Assembly (NCBI GenBank): GCA_020718275.1
Contig: DYSI01000015.1
Span: 1 to 37,875, forward strand
Origin: Draconibacterium orientale
GTDB taxonomy: Bacteria > Bacteroidota > Bacteroidia > Bacteroidales > UBA1556
Length of the DNA: 37,875 nucleotides
Direction of reading: 5' to 3'
Under the pieces are notes generated by a model, which searched no databases, was not told the origin of the DNA, and worked only from the letters and a program-made list of their open reading frames with translations. Position numbers and translations under genes: made by a program. Each line of letters opens with the position of its first letter. Position 1 is the first letter of the stretch. Positions 24,775 through 34,555 of the stretch are shown here, one piece after another.

Positions 24775-27700
24775 ATGACACGATATATCCGATTTTTAGT
24801 CGGAGCAGTGCTTTGCATTTTCTTTGTTACGCAGCTTAACGCTCAGCAAATCAATTATGCAGAATATTTCTTCGATAATGACCCCGGCCGAGGGAACGGC
24901 ATATCACTCTCAATTACAACTACTAACACCATCGATGCTAGTTTTAGTATTTCCACCGCGTCATTGAGTGGCGGAATGCATCATCTCTACATTAGAACTC
25001 GCTCAAATACAGGTAAATGGAGTATGAATGGCGTTAGTTTAGTGTATATAAATCCAGTTTACAATACCACGCTTTCAAAAATTGTAGCCGCCGAATATTT
25101 TGTCAATTCAGATCCAGGCCAAGGCAACGGAAATGCCATTGCTATAACAAACGGCGATACGATTTCAACCCTCAAAAGCATCCCCACCAGCTCATTGCCT
25201 ACAGGCATTCATACTATATTTATAAGAGTTAAGAATGGTTACGGACAATGGAGTTTGGCACAAAAAGGGATTTTATACATTACGAATAACCACCAAATTG
25301 GGCAATTAGTAGCCGCCGAGTATTTTTTTGATAATGACCCTGGTTTTGGTAATGCAAATGCACTTACCGTTACAACTGGAAATACCATTGATTTGAATAC
25401 CACCATTTCAACTTCCACACTCACCTCTGGTTTGCATTATTTGAATGCGCGTGCTAAAGACTCGAATGGAAAATGGAGCTTAAAATCCCAGATTCTATTT
25501 TATATCTCAAGGCCTGTTTCCAGTAGAAATCTTACGGAGGCAGAATACTTTTTTGATAATGACCCAGGATTTGGTAATGGAATTTCCATTTCCATCACTC
25601 CGGACGACAGTGTGAATCTAAGCACAGCAATCAATACCGCGGGTTTGACTTCAGGCTTACATTTTTTTAATATCAGAATGAAAGATGTTTCCGGAAAATG
25701 GAGTTTGAGCGATCGCCAACTCATTTATTTGTTGGCCGGCAATTTAAGTAGTCCTCGAATTGTAGAAGCAGAATATTTCTTCGACGCAGATCCGGGAAAA
25801 GGTAATGGCACCAATTTCAATTTTTCAGCTGGAAATACCATTGATGTATCAGCTGCAATTGCTTCAAGTGCACTCACTATGGGACATCATCAATTTACTG
25901 TAAGAGTGAAAGATTCCTTGGACCGTTGGAGCTTAAATGACCGAAAATTAGTGTTTGTAAGCGCAGCCCAAACTACCCAAAAGATAGTAGCCATCGAATA
26001 TTCCGTTGATACCATTATGCCGTTTGGGCTGGGTAATATGGTCAATTTTTCGCCTTATGATACTTTAGATTATACGTTCACCTTTAATCATGGAATTATC
26101 GATACCTTTTACCATGCACTTTATCTTCGCGTAAAAGATGCAGGAGGACGTTGGAGCATGATCGATTCAATGCACTTTCGTTTAGAAAATTGCATCATTC
26201 CAACCGCAACTTTTAATTTTGCTGACCTATGTTTTGGCGATTCATTGATTCTTTACAACAGCTCATTAGCAACCGATACCAGCAGTATTTTTGCTTGGGA
26301 TTTAGGCAATGATGGACTTGTAGAATCTACAGATTCAACAAGTTATACTTTTATGCCGCTAACACCGGGTGCTTATAAAATTAGTTTGAAAGTAACCAAT
26401 TTTGTCTGTATCGACACTATGATTGGACATATTCAAGTATTTCCAAAACCAGATAATAGCATTTCTGTTTTTGGTAACACCACCTTCTGCCCTGGAAGTT
26501 TTTCGGTATTGGCAGCCAATGCAGGTGTGGGCTACCAATACAATTGGTTAAAAAATGGAAATTTAATCAACAATGCCAACGCTAGCTTTTACCAAGCCAA
26601 TGACTCAGGTGATTATCGAGCGGTAGTAAAAAATATTTATAATTGCACTGATACCACCTCCACCATAAGCTTGGGAATCTATGATTTACCGCAGGCAACT
26701 ATCAGTCTTTCAGGTAGTAGTTCAATTTGTAGTGGTGATTCAGTACAATTAACTTCGCCTCTTCAAGCAGGAATTGATTACCAATGGTATTTTAATGGCG
26801 ATACCATTCAAAATGCTAATTTGAATACAATTTGGGTAAAAGCAACAGGAGATTATAAGGTGAAGATTACCAATAGCAACGGATGTACTGATATTTCATC
26901 CGCGCAGTCAATTGTTGTAAATCCAGTTCCAACCGCCACGATTCAAGCGGGAGGAAATACCGTTTTTTGCAGCGGTCAAAATGTAGTTTTATATGGCAGC
27001 AATGGCATTGGCTATAGTTATCAGTGGATGAAAAATGGGGCATTGTTGAATGGTGCGACGACATCTTTTATAAGTGCTACTCAGTCAGGAAATTATATTG
27101 TAAAAATTACCAATGCCTATAATTGCGCCGACACCTCAGACGCCACTCAGATAACTTCAAACCCATCACCAGTTGCAACGGTTAATTTGTTTGGAAGCAA
27201 TACCATTTGCCAAGGCGATACGGTTTCTTTGCACGGACCAAGCGACGTCAGCTTAAGCTACCAATGGAACAGTTATGGAACGCCAATTTCAGGCGCAACC
27301 GATTCGGTAATTTCCGTAAACCAAACAGGAAATTACACCCTCGTCGCTACCAATTCTAATAATTGCAGTACCACTTCATTAGGAACTGTTATCACGGTGA
27401 ACCCAGTTCCTGGTGCTTCTATTTTACCTTTAGGATCTACTTCATTTTGCGATGGTGATTCGGTATTACTTCAGGCCAATGCTGGCAGTGGACTGAGTTA
27501 TAATTGGTTTAAAAGTGGAAACCCAATTTCTGCGGCCAACGGCAGTCAATTCACAGCCGATACGAATGGAACTTACACGGTAGAAGTAACCAATTCCTTC
27601 AATTGTTCTACCGAATCGCAAGCTATTTCGGTGACTAGTTTCCCCATTCCAAGCGCTAATTTTTATCTCCCCGCAACGAATTGTGCATCGGATACCATTA

Positions 27701-29976
27701 CGGTTCAGTACTTAGGAAGTGCTTCTTCATCAGCATTTTACAATTGGAACTTTGGAGGCGGAACGATTATCGGTGGTAATGGCCAAGGACCTTATCAGAT
27801 AGTTTTTAATCAAGCTGGAATCAAGAGTTTGAGTTTATCAGTAAGCGAAAACGGCTGCATCTCCACTCCAAGTAGTCAGAATACTAATATCTTGTCTGTG
27901 CCATCATTTATTACTGCTCCCATCACCTCAGTTTGTCAAGGAGACTCTGTATTACTTACGGCTAATAGTGGTTCGACTTATACTTATCAATGGTTTCAAG
28001 GTGGTTTAGCAATCGCAAACGAAACACAAGCATCCATAGTGGTTATGAATTCAGGTTCGTATCAAGTAAAAGTTACCAATAGTCAATTGGGATGTACCAA
28101 ATTATCAATGGCGGTACCAGTGCAGGTAAATACTACTGATTTCAATCTAGCATTCGCTTCATCAATTACTAATTTTACGCAACCTCCGTTTAGCATTGCT
28201 ATTACAAACCAAACTCCCAATTTGAACAACTACAATTTTTTATGGGAATTAGGTGATGGTAACACTTCAAGCTTTTTTAATCCTCTACATACCTATCAAT
28301 ACAATGGCACGTATACCGTAAAGCTGTATGCAGAAAATGTTTCAACAGGATGTAAAGACACACTCATCAAAGCAAACTACATAAGTTGCACAGGAGGATC
28401 TTCAAACCCATGCAATATTATTGCCTCCATTAATCCCACTGGTCCAGCAACCATTTGTAAAGGAGATAGTATTTTGTTGCAAGCTTCAGCCGGTACAGGC
28501 TATACTTATCAATGGTTTCACAACAATACTATGATAGTTGGAGCTACCAATCAAAACTATACGGCAAAAAATGTTGGTAATTATAGAATAGTGGTGAGCG
28601 ATAATCAATGTTCACAAACCTCCCCTGCCTTTGTTCTAAATCAATATCCTAGTATACAACCTGTTATACAGAGCACTGGCATTATTCAACCATGTACAAC
28701 CGACTCCATGCAACTGTCACTATTAGTAAACTACAATCAATACAATTGGAATACAGGCGCCACAACCTCCAGCATTTATGTTAAACAAACCGGCTATTAT
28801 CAAGTTGCGGTAAGTGATAATTTTGGATGTAATTTAACTTCACAGCCATTTGTAGTAAGTAGTTCATATTTAAATCCACCATCGATTTGCATTGTAGGAG
28901 TAGATTCTGCCAACCATAATCGTTTGGTTTGGGAGCGGCAAAACAATGCTTTGATTGATAGTTTCTATGTTTATAAAGAAGGATTTATAACAGGACAGTA
29001 CGACAAAATTGGCGCATTGGATTTTGATACGACTTCACTCTTTGTGGATATTAACTCAAATCCAGCAATCAAAGCCTACAAATATAAGATTGCGGCTGTT
29101 GATACCTGTGGTGGCGTTAGCTTACTGAGTGATTTACACAAAACAATTCACCTAACGATCAATGCAGGTTTAAATGGCTCGTGGAATTTAATTTGGGATG
29201 GCTATCAAGGTTTTCAGTTTAGTACATACCGTATTTACAGAGGTACCAATGGCAATAATCTAAGCTTACTAACCCAATTGCCTTCCACTGCCACTTCTTA
29301 CACAGATTTGAACCCTCCAACCGGTACCGTTTTCTATCAAATTGAAGTAATCAAATCAACTGGATGCTATCCTGACACCACAGTCTCGAAGGCTAATACC
29401 AATTACAATACTTCTCGCTCCAACACAGCCAACAATGGTAATATCATACCCATTTACCTTACCGCCGACTTTAGCGCCAATGTAGTAAGCGGTCAGTGGC
29501 CTATTCAAGTGCAATTTACTGATAATTCGAGCGGAAGTCCCGACCAATGGAATTGGGATTTTGGTGATGGAAATAACAGCATTGAGCAACATCCACGACA
29601 TACTTACAATAATTCAGGTCTGTATACTGTAAAACTTGAGGCTTGTAATGGTTTGACTTGTGACACAATCATTCGCCAAGATTACATCGAAGTTTTACCC
29701 AATGGCATGATTGAAATTGGGGTAGAACTGGCTGCAAGCTTATTCCCAAATCCAAATGATGGTAATTTTACCCTTGAAATTTTTGATAGATCAAATCATC
29801 AATTGCAATTACATGTGTATAATACGCTTGGAAGTGAAGTTTATTTTGAAGAATTTGAAACGCAAGGAAAAACTTCCAAACAAATAAAGATGAACACCTT
29901 AGCAAAAGGAATCTATTATGTACATCTCAATTCAGATGATCGAATTCTCTATCGAGAAAAGGTTATTCTACAATAA
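24775..29976 (+). CDS. giant multidomain T9SS-exported surface protein
   Basis: The 1733-residue protein has a signal peptide (about 1-23, ending TQLNAQ), six tandem modules of about 75 residues (about 29-475), a PKD-like domain (about 480-560), at least eight Ig-like modules of about 80-90 residues with a paired-cysteine pattern (FCxGDSV ... YxWxxNG ... SGxYxVxVTN ... NC), two further PKD-like domains (WELGDGNTSS and WDFGDGNNSIEQHPRHTY), Fn3-like segments (around 1375-1540) and a C-terminal T9SS sorting domain (LFPNPNDGNFTLEIFD ... LAKGIYYVHL), which directs export and surface attachment or release. It is likely an adhesin or matrix protein; no catalytic domain is seen. The mosaic of repeats could mislead assembly. 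Confidence 0.9.
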   Translation: MTRYIRFLVGAVLCIFFVTQLNAQQINYAEYFFDNDPGRGNGISLSITTTNTIDASFSISTASLSGGMHHLYIRTRSNTGKWSMNGVSLVYINPVYNTTLSKIVAAEYFVNSDPGQGNGNAIAITNGDTISTLKSIPTSSLPTGIHTIFIRVKNGYGQWSLAQKGILYITNNHQIGQLVAAEYFFDNDPGFGNANALTVTTGNTIDLNTTISTSTLTSGLHYLNARAKDSNGKWSLKSQILFYISRPVSSRNLTEAEYFFDNDPGFGNGISISITPDDSVNLSTAINTAGLTSGLHFFNIRMKDVSGKWSLSDRQLIYLLAGNLSSPRIVEAEYFFDADPGKGNGTNFNFSAGNTIDVSAAIASSALTMGHHQFTVRVKDSLDRWSLNDRKLVFVSAAQTTQKIVAIEYSVDTIMPFGLGNMVNFSPYDTLDYTFTFNHGIIDTFYHALYLRVKDAGGRWSMIDSMHFRLENCIIPTATFNFADLCFGDSLILYNSSLATDTSSIFAWDLGNDGLVESTDSTSYTFMPLTPGAYKISLKVTNFVCIDTMIGHIQVFPKPDNSISVFGNTTFCPGSFSVLAANAGVGYQYNWLKNGNLINNANASFYQANDSGDYRAVVKNIYNCTDTTSTISLGIYDLPQATISLSGSSSICSGDSVQLTSPLQAGIDYQWYFNGDTIQNANLNTIWVKATGDYKVKITNSNGCTDISSAQSIVVNPVPTATIQAGGNTVFCSGQNVVLYGSNGIGYSYQWMKNGALLNGATTSFISATQSGNYIVKITNAYNCADTSDATQITSNPSPVATVNLFGSNTICQGDTVSLHGPSDVSLSYQWNSYGTPISGATDSVISVNQTGNYTLVATNSNNCSTTSLGTVITVNPVPGASILPLGSTSFCDGDSVLLQANAGSGLSYNWFKSGNPISAANGSQFTADTNGTYTVEVTNSFNCSTESQAISVTSFPIPSANFYLPATNCASDTITVQYLGSASSSAFYNWNFGGGTIIGGNGQGPYQIVFNQAGIKSLSLSVSENGCISTPSSQNTNILSVPSFITAPITSVCQGDSVLLTANSGSTYTYQWFQGGLAIANETQASIVVMNSGSYQVKVTNSQLGCTKLSMAVPVQVNTTDFNLAFASSITNFTQPPFSIAITNQTPNLNNYNFLWELGDGNTSSFFNPLHTYQYNGTYTVKLYAENVSTGCKDTLIKANYISCTGGSSNPCNIIASINPTGPATICKGDSILLQASAGTGYTYQWFHNNTMIVGATNQNYTAKNVGNYRIVVSDNQCSQTSPAFVLNQYPSIQPVIQSTGIIQPCTTDSMQLSLLVNYNQYNWNTGATTSSIYVKQTGYYQVAVSDNFGCNLTSQPFVVSSSYLNPPSICIVGVDSANHNRLVWERQNNALIDSFYVYKEGFITGQYDKIGALDFDTTSLFVDINSNPAIKAYKYKIAAVDTCGGVSLLSDLHKTIHLTINAGLNGSWNLIWDGYQGFQFSTYRIYRGTNGNNLSLLTQLPSTATSYTDLNPPTGTVFYQIEVIKSTGCYPDTTVSKANTNYNTSRSNTANNGNIIPIYLTADFSANVVSGQWPIQVQFTDNSSGSPDQWNWDFGDGNNSIEQHPRHTYNNSGLYTVKLEACNGLTCDTIIRQDYIEVLPNGMIEIGVELAASLFPNPNDGNFTLEIFDRSNHQLQLHVYNTLGSEVYFEEFETQGKTSKQIKMNTLAKGIYYVHLNSDDRILYREKVILQ
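24859..26199 (+). repeat. six tandem coding modules (AEYFFDNDPG family)
   Basis: Modules begin at about residues 29, 105, 180, 255, 331 and 406 of the giant protein. The shared pattern is AEYFFDxDPGxGNG, a short strand with NTID, then SGLHxxxxRxKD and GKWSL. The sixth is most diverged (AIEYSVDTIMPFGLGN). The unit is about 75 residues (225 bases). Confidence 0.85.
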
Positions 29977-29980
29977 AGTA

Positions 29981-30015
29981 AAAAGGCTGACTCAACAAAA
30001 AGAGTCAGCCTTTTT
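29981..30015 (+). terminator. bidirectional terminator between the giant gene and feoB
   Basis: AAAAGGCTGACTC (29981-29993) and GAGTCAGCCTTTT (30002-30014) form a perfect stem with an eight-base loop, with A-runs to the left and T to the right, so it can stop both converging genes. Confidence 0.93.
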
Positions 30016-30089
30016 ACTATCATTCTTACTACTGAGATTGCCTTCGGCTCCGAAGTCCGAATGTAAAATAAAACAAAAATCTAAAAAAC

Positions 30090-32588
30090 CTAGCTAAATA
30101 AGATACCAATTTGATAGACCAAGAAAGCAGCCACCCAGGCAATGGCCGTGGTGTAAGTCATGGCAAAAACCGCCCATTTCCACGCACCGGATTCCTTTTT
30201 GATGGCGGCCAAGGTTGCCACACAAGGAAAGTAAAAAAGAACAAAGACAAGGAAAGCTAAGGCCACAGGGGTAGAATAGATTTTCTGACCGATCTTTGAA
30301 CCACTGGTATAGGTAGCTTCTTGCAATTTTACTTTGAGGGATTGTGGGCCTTTCACCTCGGGATCGGTTTGATAAAGCACGCCCATCGTAGAAACCACAA
30401 TTTCTTTTGCAGCCATCCCGCTTATAAGACTAACGCCAATTTTCCAATCAAAGCCAAGAGGACGGATAACGGGTTCAACAAAATGCCCCAATTGTCCGAT
30501 GAAGGATTTTTCTTGACGTTCCGCCTCTTTGGAGATAGCAATTTTATTGAGTACTTGATTTTGTAGTAATTGAATGCTATCAGAGGGTAAATGTTTCATG
30601 TTTGCAATTTGAGCGATTTGGCCCTTTTGCATCCCATCGTAATCCTTTGAATAATCAATATTTTGAGGAAAATAACCCAAAGCCCACATAATAAGCGATG
30701 CAATTAAAATAATACCCGCCATTTTTTTGAGGTACATTTCGGCTTTAAACCACATGTGTTTGACAATGGTTTGAGTGGTTGGAATCCGATAAGGAGGCAA
30801 TTCCATTACAAAAGGAAATTCCTTAGCTTTGAGCAAGGTTTTTTTAAAAATCAGCGCAATGATGCCAGCCATCATGATTCCCAAGGTGTAGATAAGAAAT
30901 AAATACGTACCGGGATGTTCTGAAAAAAAAGCACTAATAATCAATACATAAACTGGCAAACGAGCACTACATGACATAAAAGGATTGATCAACATGGTAA
31001 CGAGACGGTCGTTTTTTCCTTCGATGGTGCGGGTGGCCATAATTGCAGGCACATTGCAGCCAAAACCCATAAGTAGCGGAATAAATGAACGTCCATGCAA
31101 GCCAACCTTGTGCATAATTTTGTCCATAATAAACGCTACTCGAGCCATATAGCCCGTGTCTTCCATAATAGCAATAAAGAAAAACAGAATCAAAATATTA
31201 GGCAAAAAGCTAATTACAGAGCCTACGCCGCCAATGATGCCAGTCACAATTAAATCTTTTGCAAGCCCATCAGACAATAAGCTACCCACAAAATTACCTA
31301 GGTAGCCCACTCCTGTATCAATCCATGATTGGGGATAGCTACCAATAAAAAAAGTAGCTTGAAACATAACCCACATCAAAAAGATAAAGAAAGGAAAGCT
31401 GTACAATTTATCGGTGATGATGCTATCAATTGCTCGTGTAAAATCCCGTCTATCGAACTGATTACCAGGTTTATAAGTTTCTTTGAGCGCTCCATGAATG
31501 AAACCATATTTAGCATCAGTAAAGGCCGATTCAGCATTTTCTTTAAAATAATGTTCAATTCTTTCTTTTCTTTCTTCTGCAGTAGTTTTTATCTCAAAAC
31601 TATTATAACAATTTTCGATTCGTTTTTCAGCATCCTGATCACCTTCCAACATTTTAATAGAGAGGAACCGGGAAGAAATGCGGTCGGTCAGTTCAAAATT
31701 GTTTGAATCTTTGATTAAGGATTGAACGAGTCCGATTGATTTTTCGAGGCATTTGCCGTAGTTGATATGGATATGGCGTTCCACAGGGTTCCGATCTTCG
31801 TGCACCTCAATCACCAAATCAAAAAGTTTATCGAGACCAATACTTTTCGCCCCATTTGTGCGAGTTATTGGGATGCCAAGCATTTGAGCAAGGGTGATAT
31901 CATCCAAACGATCATTCCGTTTTTCGAGTTCGTCTGCCATATTTAAAGCCATCACCAGCTTGATATCCATATCAATTAGCTGAGTCGTGAGGTATAAATT
32001 GCGTTCTAAATTAGAGCCATCGATGACATTAATAACCACATCTGGAATTTCATCATGAATAAAATTGCGAACGTATAATTCTTCGGGACTATAGGCGGTT
32101 AGAGAATATGTGCCGGGTAAATCTACCAAGTTAATTTTGTAAGCACCATGTTTAAAGCTTGCCCGCTTTGCATCCACAGTGACGCCACTATAATTGCCAA
32201 CATGCTCATGCATTCCCGAAACACGATTAAAAATGGTAGTTTTTCCGCAGTTTGGATTTCCAACAAAAGCAACATTAATGGTTTTATCACCTGCTAAATT
32301 TGGTTTAATACCGCTATCTTCCACGAGTGTACCATTGAAATCAGTAGCGTTAGCCGATTGACTCGACAGATCATCAATCTCAATTAGCTCTGCCTCTGCA
32401 ATTCGCAAAGAAATTTCATATCCCATGATAGCGTACTCAATCGGGTCGCGCAGAGGCGCACGTTTAACCACTAAAACCTCCACTCCATTTACAAAACCCA
32501 TTTCCATAATTCGTCGACGGAATGCTCCACGGCCTCTTACTTTCGTAATAATTGCCTTCTGTCCTTGTGATAATTCGCTAAGATTCAA
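30090..32588 (-). CDS. feoB: FeoA-FeoB fusion ferrous iron transporter
   Basis: FeoB imports Fe(II) across the inner membrane. The 832-residue protein starts with a FeoA-like SH3 domain (1-71; LSQGQKAIITKVRG, MEMGFVNGVEVLVVKRAPL), then the GTPase domain with G1 GNPNCGKTT (110-118), G3 DLPGTYSL and G4 LNMADE, then the membrane domain with the Gate/core motifs FGCNVPAIMATR and FMSCSARLPVYV and a further FPCVATLAAIKKE segment. FeoA fused to FeoB is common in Bacteroidota. A -7 element and a small inverted repeat lie in its leader; iron control is expected from the family but no regulator site can be proved here. Confidence 0.96.
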   Translation of the reverse strand: MNLSELSQGQKAIITKVRGRGAFRRRIMEMGFVNGVEVLVVKRAPLRDPIEYAIMGYEISLRIAEAELIEIDDLSSQSANATDFNGTLVEDSGIKPNLAGDKTINVAFVGNPNCGKTTIFNRVSGMHEHVGNYSGVTVDAKRASFKHGAYKINLVDLPGTYSLTAYSPEELYVRNFIHDEIPDVVINVIDGSNLERNLYLTTQLIDMDIKLVMALNMADELEKRNDRLDDITLAQMLGIPITRTNGAKSIGLDKLFDLVIEVHEDRNPVERHIHINYGKCLEKSIGLVQSLIKDSNNFELTDRISSRFLSIKMLEGDQDAEKRIENCYNSFEIKTTAEERKERIEHYFKENAESAFTDAKYGFIHGALKETYKPGNQFDRRDFTRAIDSIITDKLYSFPFFIFLMWVMFQATFFIGSYPQSWIDTGVGYLGNFVGSLLSDGLAKDLIVTGIIGGVGSVISFLPNILILFFFIAIMEDTGYMARVAFIMDKIMHKVGLHGRSFIPLLMGFGCNVPAIMATRTIEGKNDRLVTMLINPFMSCSARLPVYVLIISAFFSEHPGTYLFLIYTLGIMMAGIIALIFKKTLLKAKEFPFVMELPPYRIPTTQTIVKHMWFKAEMYLKKMAGIILIASLIMWALGYFPQNIDYSKDYDGMQKGQIAQIANMKHLPSDSIQLLQNQVLNKIAISKEAERQEKSFIGQLGHFVEPVIRPLGFDWKIGVSLISGMAAKEIVVSTMGVLYQTDPEVKGPQSLKVKLQEATYTSGSKIGQKIYSTPVALAFLVFVLFYFPCVATLAAIKKESGAWKWAVFAMTYTTAIAWVAAFLVYQIGILFS

Positions 32589-32626
32589 TTTATAAGATAT
32601 ATAATTAAGGATTACCGATTAAGATA

Positions 32627-32644
32627 CTCAATATCATAATTGAG
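32627..32644 (-). promoter_or_regulatory. inverted repeat in the feoAB leader, possible operator
   Basis: CTCAAT (32627-32632) and ATTGAG (32639-32644) are complementary with a six-base ATCATA spacer, just downstream of the candidate -7 element. Such a site could be an operator or an RNA hairpin. It is short, so chance is possible. Confidence 0.4.
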
Positions 32645-32649
32645 GGAAG

Positions 32650-32657
32650 CAAAAGTA
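32650..32657 (-). promoter_or_regulatory. candidate -7 element of feoAB
   Basis: TACTTTTG on the minus strand matches TAnnTTTG, 61 bases before the start codon. The nearest TTG (32684-32682) is 24 bases upstream, slightly far. Confidence 0.5.
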
Positions 32658-32772
32658 AACAATTGATAAAATCTAGCATCCCAACATATAGGAATTTATC
32701 ACCCCTGAGACCCATTAAATCTCAATTGGATTCAATGGATGAGCCTGATGACCTTTTCGGTAGAAGGAAATA

Positions 32773-32849
32773 TGGTCGGGGTAACTGGATTCGAACCAGC
32801 GGCCTCGTCGTCCCGAACGACGCGCGCTACCGGGCTGCGCTACACCCCG
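32773..32849 (-). tRNA. tRNA-Pro, anticodon CGG
   Basis: On the minus strand: acceptor arm CGGGGTG / TACCCCG, D-arm GCGC...GCGC, anticodon stem CGTCG / CGACG with loop TTCGGGA (anticodon CGG, reading the CCG proline codon, G37), T-arm CTGG-TTCGAAT-CCAG, discriminator A, and an encoded CCA. The fold is complete and the CGGGGTGTAGCGCAGCC start is typical of bacterial tRNA-Pro. Confidence 0.97.
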
Positions 32850-32920
32850 TTTCTTTACTAACAATCCACTTCCTATCCCCAGTGTTTTATGATGGTTGCC
32901 TCATCTTAGTTAAAGAGCTG

Positions 32921-32928
32921 CAAAAGTA
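32921..32928 (-). promoter_or_regulatory. candidate -7 element of tRNA-Pro
   Basis: TACTTTTG on the minus strand matches TAnnTTTG, with CTG 19 bases upstream. The tRNA 5' end is 72 bases downstream, requiring leader processing by RNase P. Confidence 0.5.
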
Positions 32929-33007
32929 ACTTTTTTTATTCTTCCTTCAGAATCTCATTCTTAATTTAAAATCTAGGGTTAATTCAACATTCGATACCTA
33001 TTTATAA

Positions 33008-33015
33008 TATTTTTG
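33008..33015 (+). promoter_or_regulatory. candidate -7 element for the beta-helix lipoprotein gene
   Basis: TATTTTTG matches TAnnTTTG and lies 87 bases before the chosen ATG. No clear -33 TTG. Confidence 0.35.
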
Positions 33016-33102
33016 CCATTCTTTAGTTTATGAGTTGAATAATATTAAATCGACTTCTACAAATTGAATCCTATTAAACCAAACTTCATATTATCATTCA
33101 AA

Positions 33103-34554
33103 ATGATTTTCAAAGCCAAACAATTATCTCTCTTTATATTTATGCTTGGCCTTACAGGCTTGATTTTATTAGACTCCTGCCGCAAGGATGAATTGTTATC
33201 TGAAGGGAAAGTAACACTCCATTTTAGTAATGACACGATCCTTTTCGACACCCTTTTCACCACCATTGGCTCCTCTACCTATACTTTGATAGTTTCCAAT
33301 AAGGAGTCAAAGAAGATTAATATTTCGAGTGTTTATTTAGCTGGCGGAGCACAATCAAATTTCAGAATGAATGTAGATGGCCTTTCTGGCTATCAATTAA
33401 AAGATATCGAAATACCCGCAAATGATAGCATTTATGTTTTTGTAGAAGTCACTGTTGATCCAAATTCGGCAAGTGGACCAATGCTTATTACCGACAGTAT
33501 TGTTTTTGAAGTAAATGGATATCAACAAGATGTAGATTTACTTGCTTATGGGCGGGACGCATATTTTATCCTACCGAACCGAAATATTGAAGGCTTACCT
33601 CCTTTTCATATTGTGGCGGGGGAAAATACTGATACGGTATGGACTAACGATAAACCCATTGTGATTTATGGTTATGCAGTGGTTGACTCCACTGCTAGTT
33701 TAACGATTGAAGCTGGTACCGAAATCTATTTTCACAATAATTCAGGCTTATGGATTTACAAAGGTGGGAGCTTAAAAGTACTAGGAACTCAGAACGAAAA
33801 AGTTGTATTTCAGGGAGATAGACCGGAAGAATATTACAAAAATATGCCAGGACAATGGGATCGAATTTGGCTCAACGAAGGAAGTGTGGATAACGAAATT
33901 AACCATGCCATCATTCGGAATGGATTTATTGGAATTCAAGCCGAACTTCTTGAGTCGGATATGGGCAATCAGTTGATTCTGAAAAACACAATCATTGAGA
34001 ATATGTCGGGAGTTGGTATTTTAAGCCGTGCCTACAGCATTGATGCTGAAAATATTCTGATTAGCAATTGTAAGCAATATAATCTAGCGCTTACGTTAGG
34101 TGGTTCTTACGAGTTTCGGCATGCTACTTTTGCAAATTATTGGAATTATGACGTGCGGCAAACACCCGCTGTTTACCTTAATAATTACTATATGGATAGC
34201 CAAAATAAAATATATCCATACAATTTAGTTAAGGCAAATTTTATCAATTGCATCATTTACGGTAATAATAGCGAAGAAATTGTACTTGATAATCAAGCCC
34301 AAGGTGGCAGTTTCAATGCTTTTTTTGACCATGTTTTGGTAAAAACAGAAGCGTCCACTAGCAATCCTGCTGTTTGGCAATCAATTATCCGAAACCAAGA
34401 TCCTGATTTTGAGGAAAACTATCATTTGGGATCCTCTTCAGCAGCTTTAGAAAACGGCAAAGCTGGCGTTTTACCCAGCTTCGACTTAGACGGAGTTAGC
34501 AGAGATGCGCTAAATCCTGATTTGGGAGCCTATGAATTTGTGCCCGCCCGCTAG
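33103..34554 (+). CDS. beta-helix-like surface lipoprotein
   Basis: The 483-residue protein starts at the ATG at 33103, which opens directly into a lipoprotein signal peptide with the predicted lipidated cysteine C26 (GLILLDSCRKDE). The TTG at 33064 would add 13 residues and gives a poorer signal. After an N-terminal Ig-like region (about 40-150, VTLHFSNDTILFDTLFTTIG, ANDSIYVFVEVTVDP) comes a beta-helix-like region (SLTIEAGTEIYFHNNSGLWI, NHAIIRNGFIGIQAELLESD) and an end typical of choice-of-anchor-Q proteins (DGVSRDALNPDLGAYEF). Similar lipoproteins in Bacteroidota are of unknown function. It converges with yaaA, whose stop is one base away. Confidence 0.82.
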   Translation: MIFKAKQLSLFIFMLGLTGLILLDSCRKDELLSEGKVTLHFSNDTILFDTLFTTIGSSTYTLIVSNKESKKINISSVYLAGGAQSNFRMNVDGLSGYQLKDIEIPANDSIYVFVEVTVDPNSASGPMLITDSIVFEVNGYQQDVDLLAYGRDAYFILPNRNIEGLPPFHIVAGENTDTVWTNDKPIVIYGYAVVDSTASLTIEAGTEIYFHNNSGLWIYKGGSLKVLGTQNEKVVFQGDRPEEYYKNMPGQWDRIWLNEGSVDNEINHAIIRNGFIGIQAELLESDMGNQLILKNTIIENMSGVGILSRAYSIDAENILISNCKQYNLALTLGGSYEFRHATFANYWNYDVRQTPAVYLNNYYMDSQNKIYPYNLVKANFINCIIYGNNSEEIVLDNQAQGGSFNAFFDHVLVKTEASTSNPAVWQSIIRNQDPDFEENYHLGSSSAALENGKAGVLPSFDLDGVSRDALNPDLGAYEFVPAR

Positions 34555-34555
34555 T

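Noticed and set aside
32663-32929. 88-codon plus-strand frame with [18 protein letters not shown]
   Set aside because: It is the well-known spurious translation of the reverse strand of a tRNA gene (tRNA-Pro).
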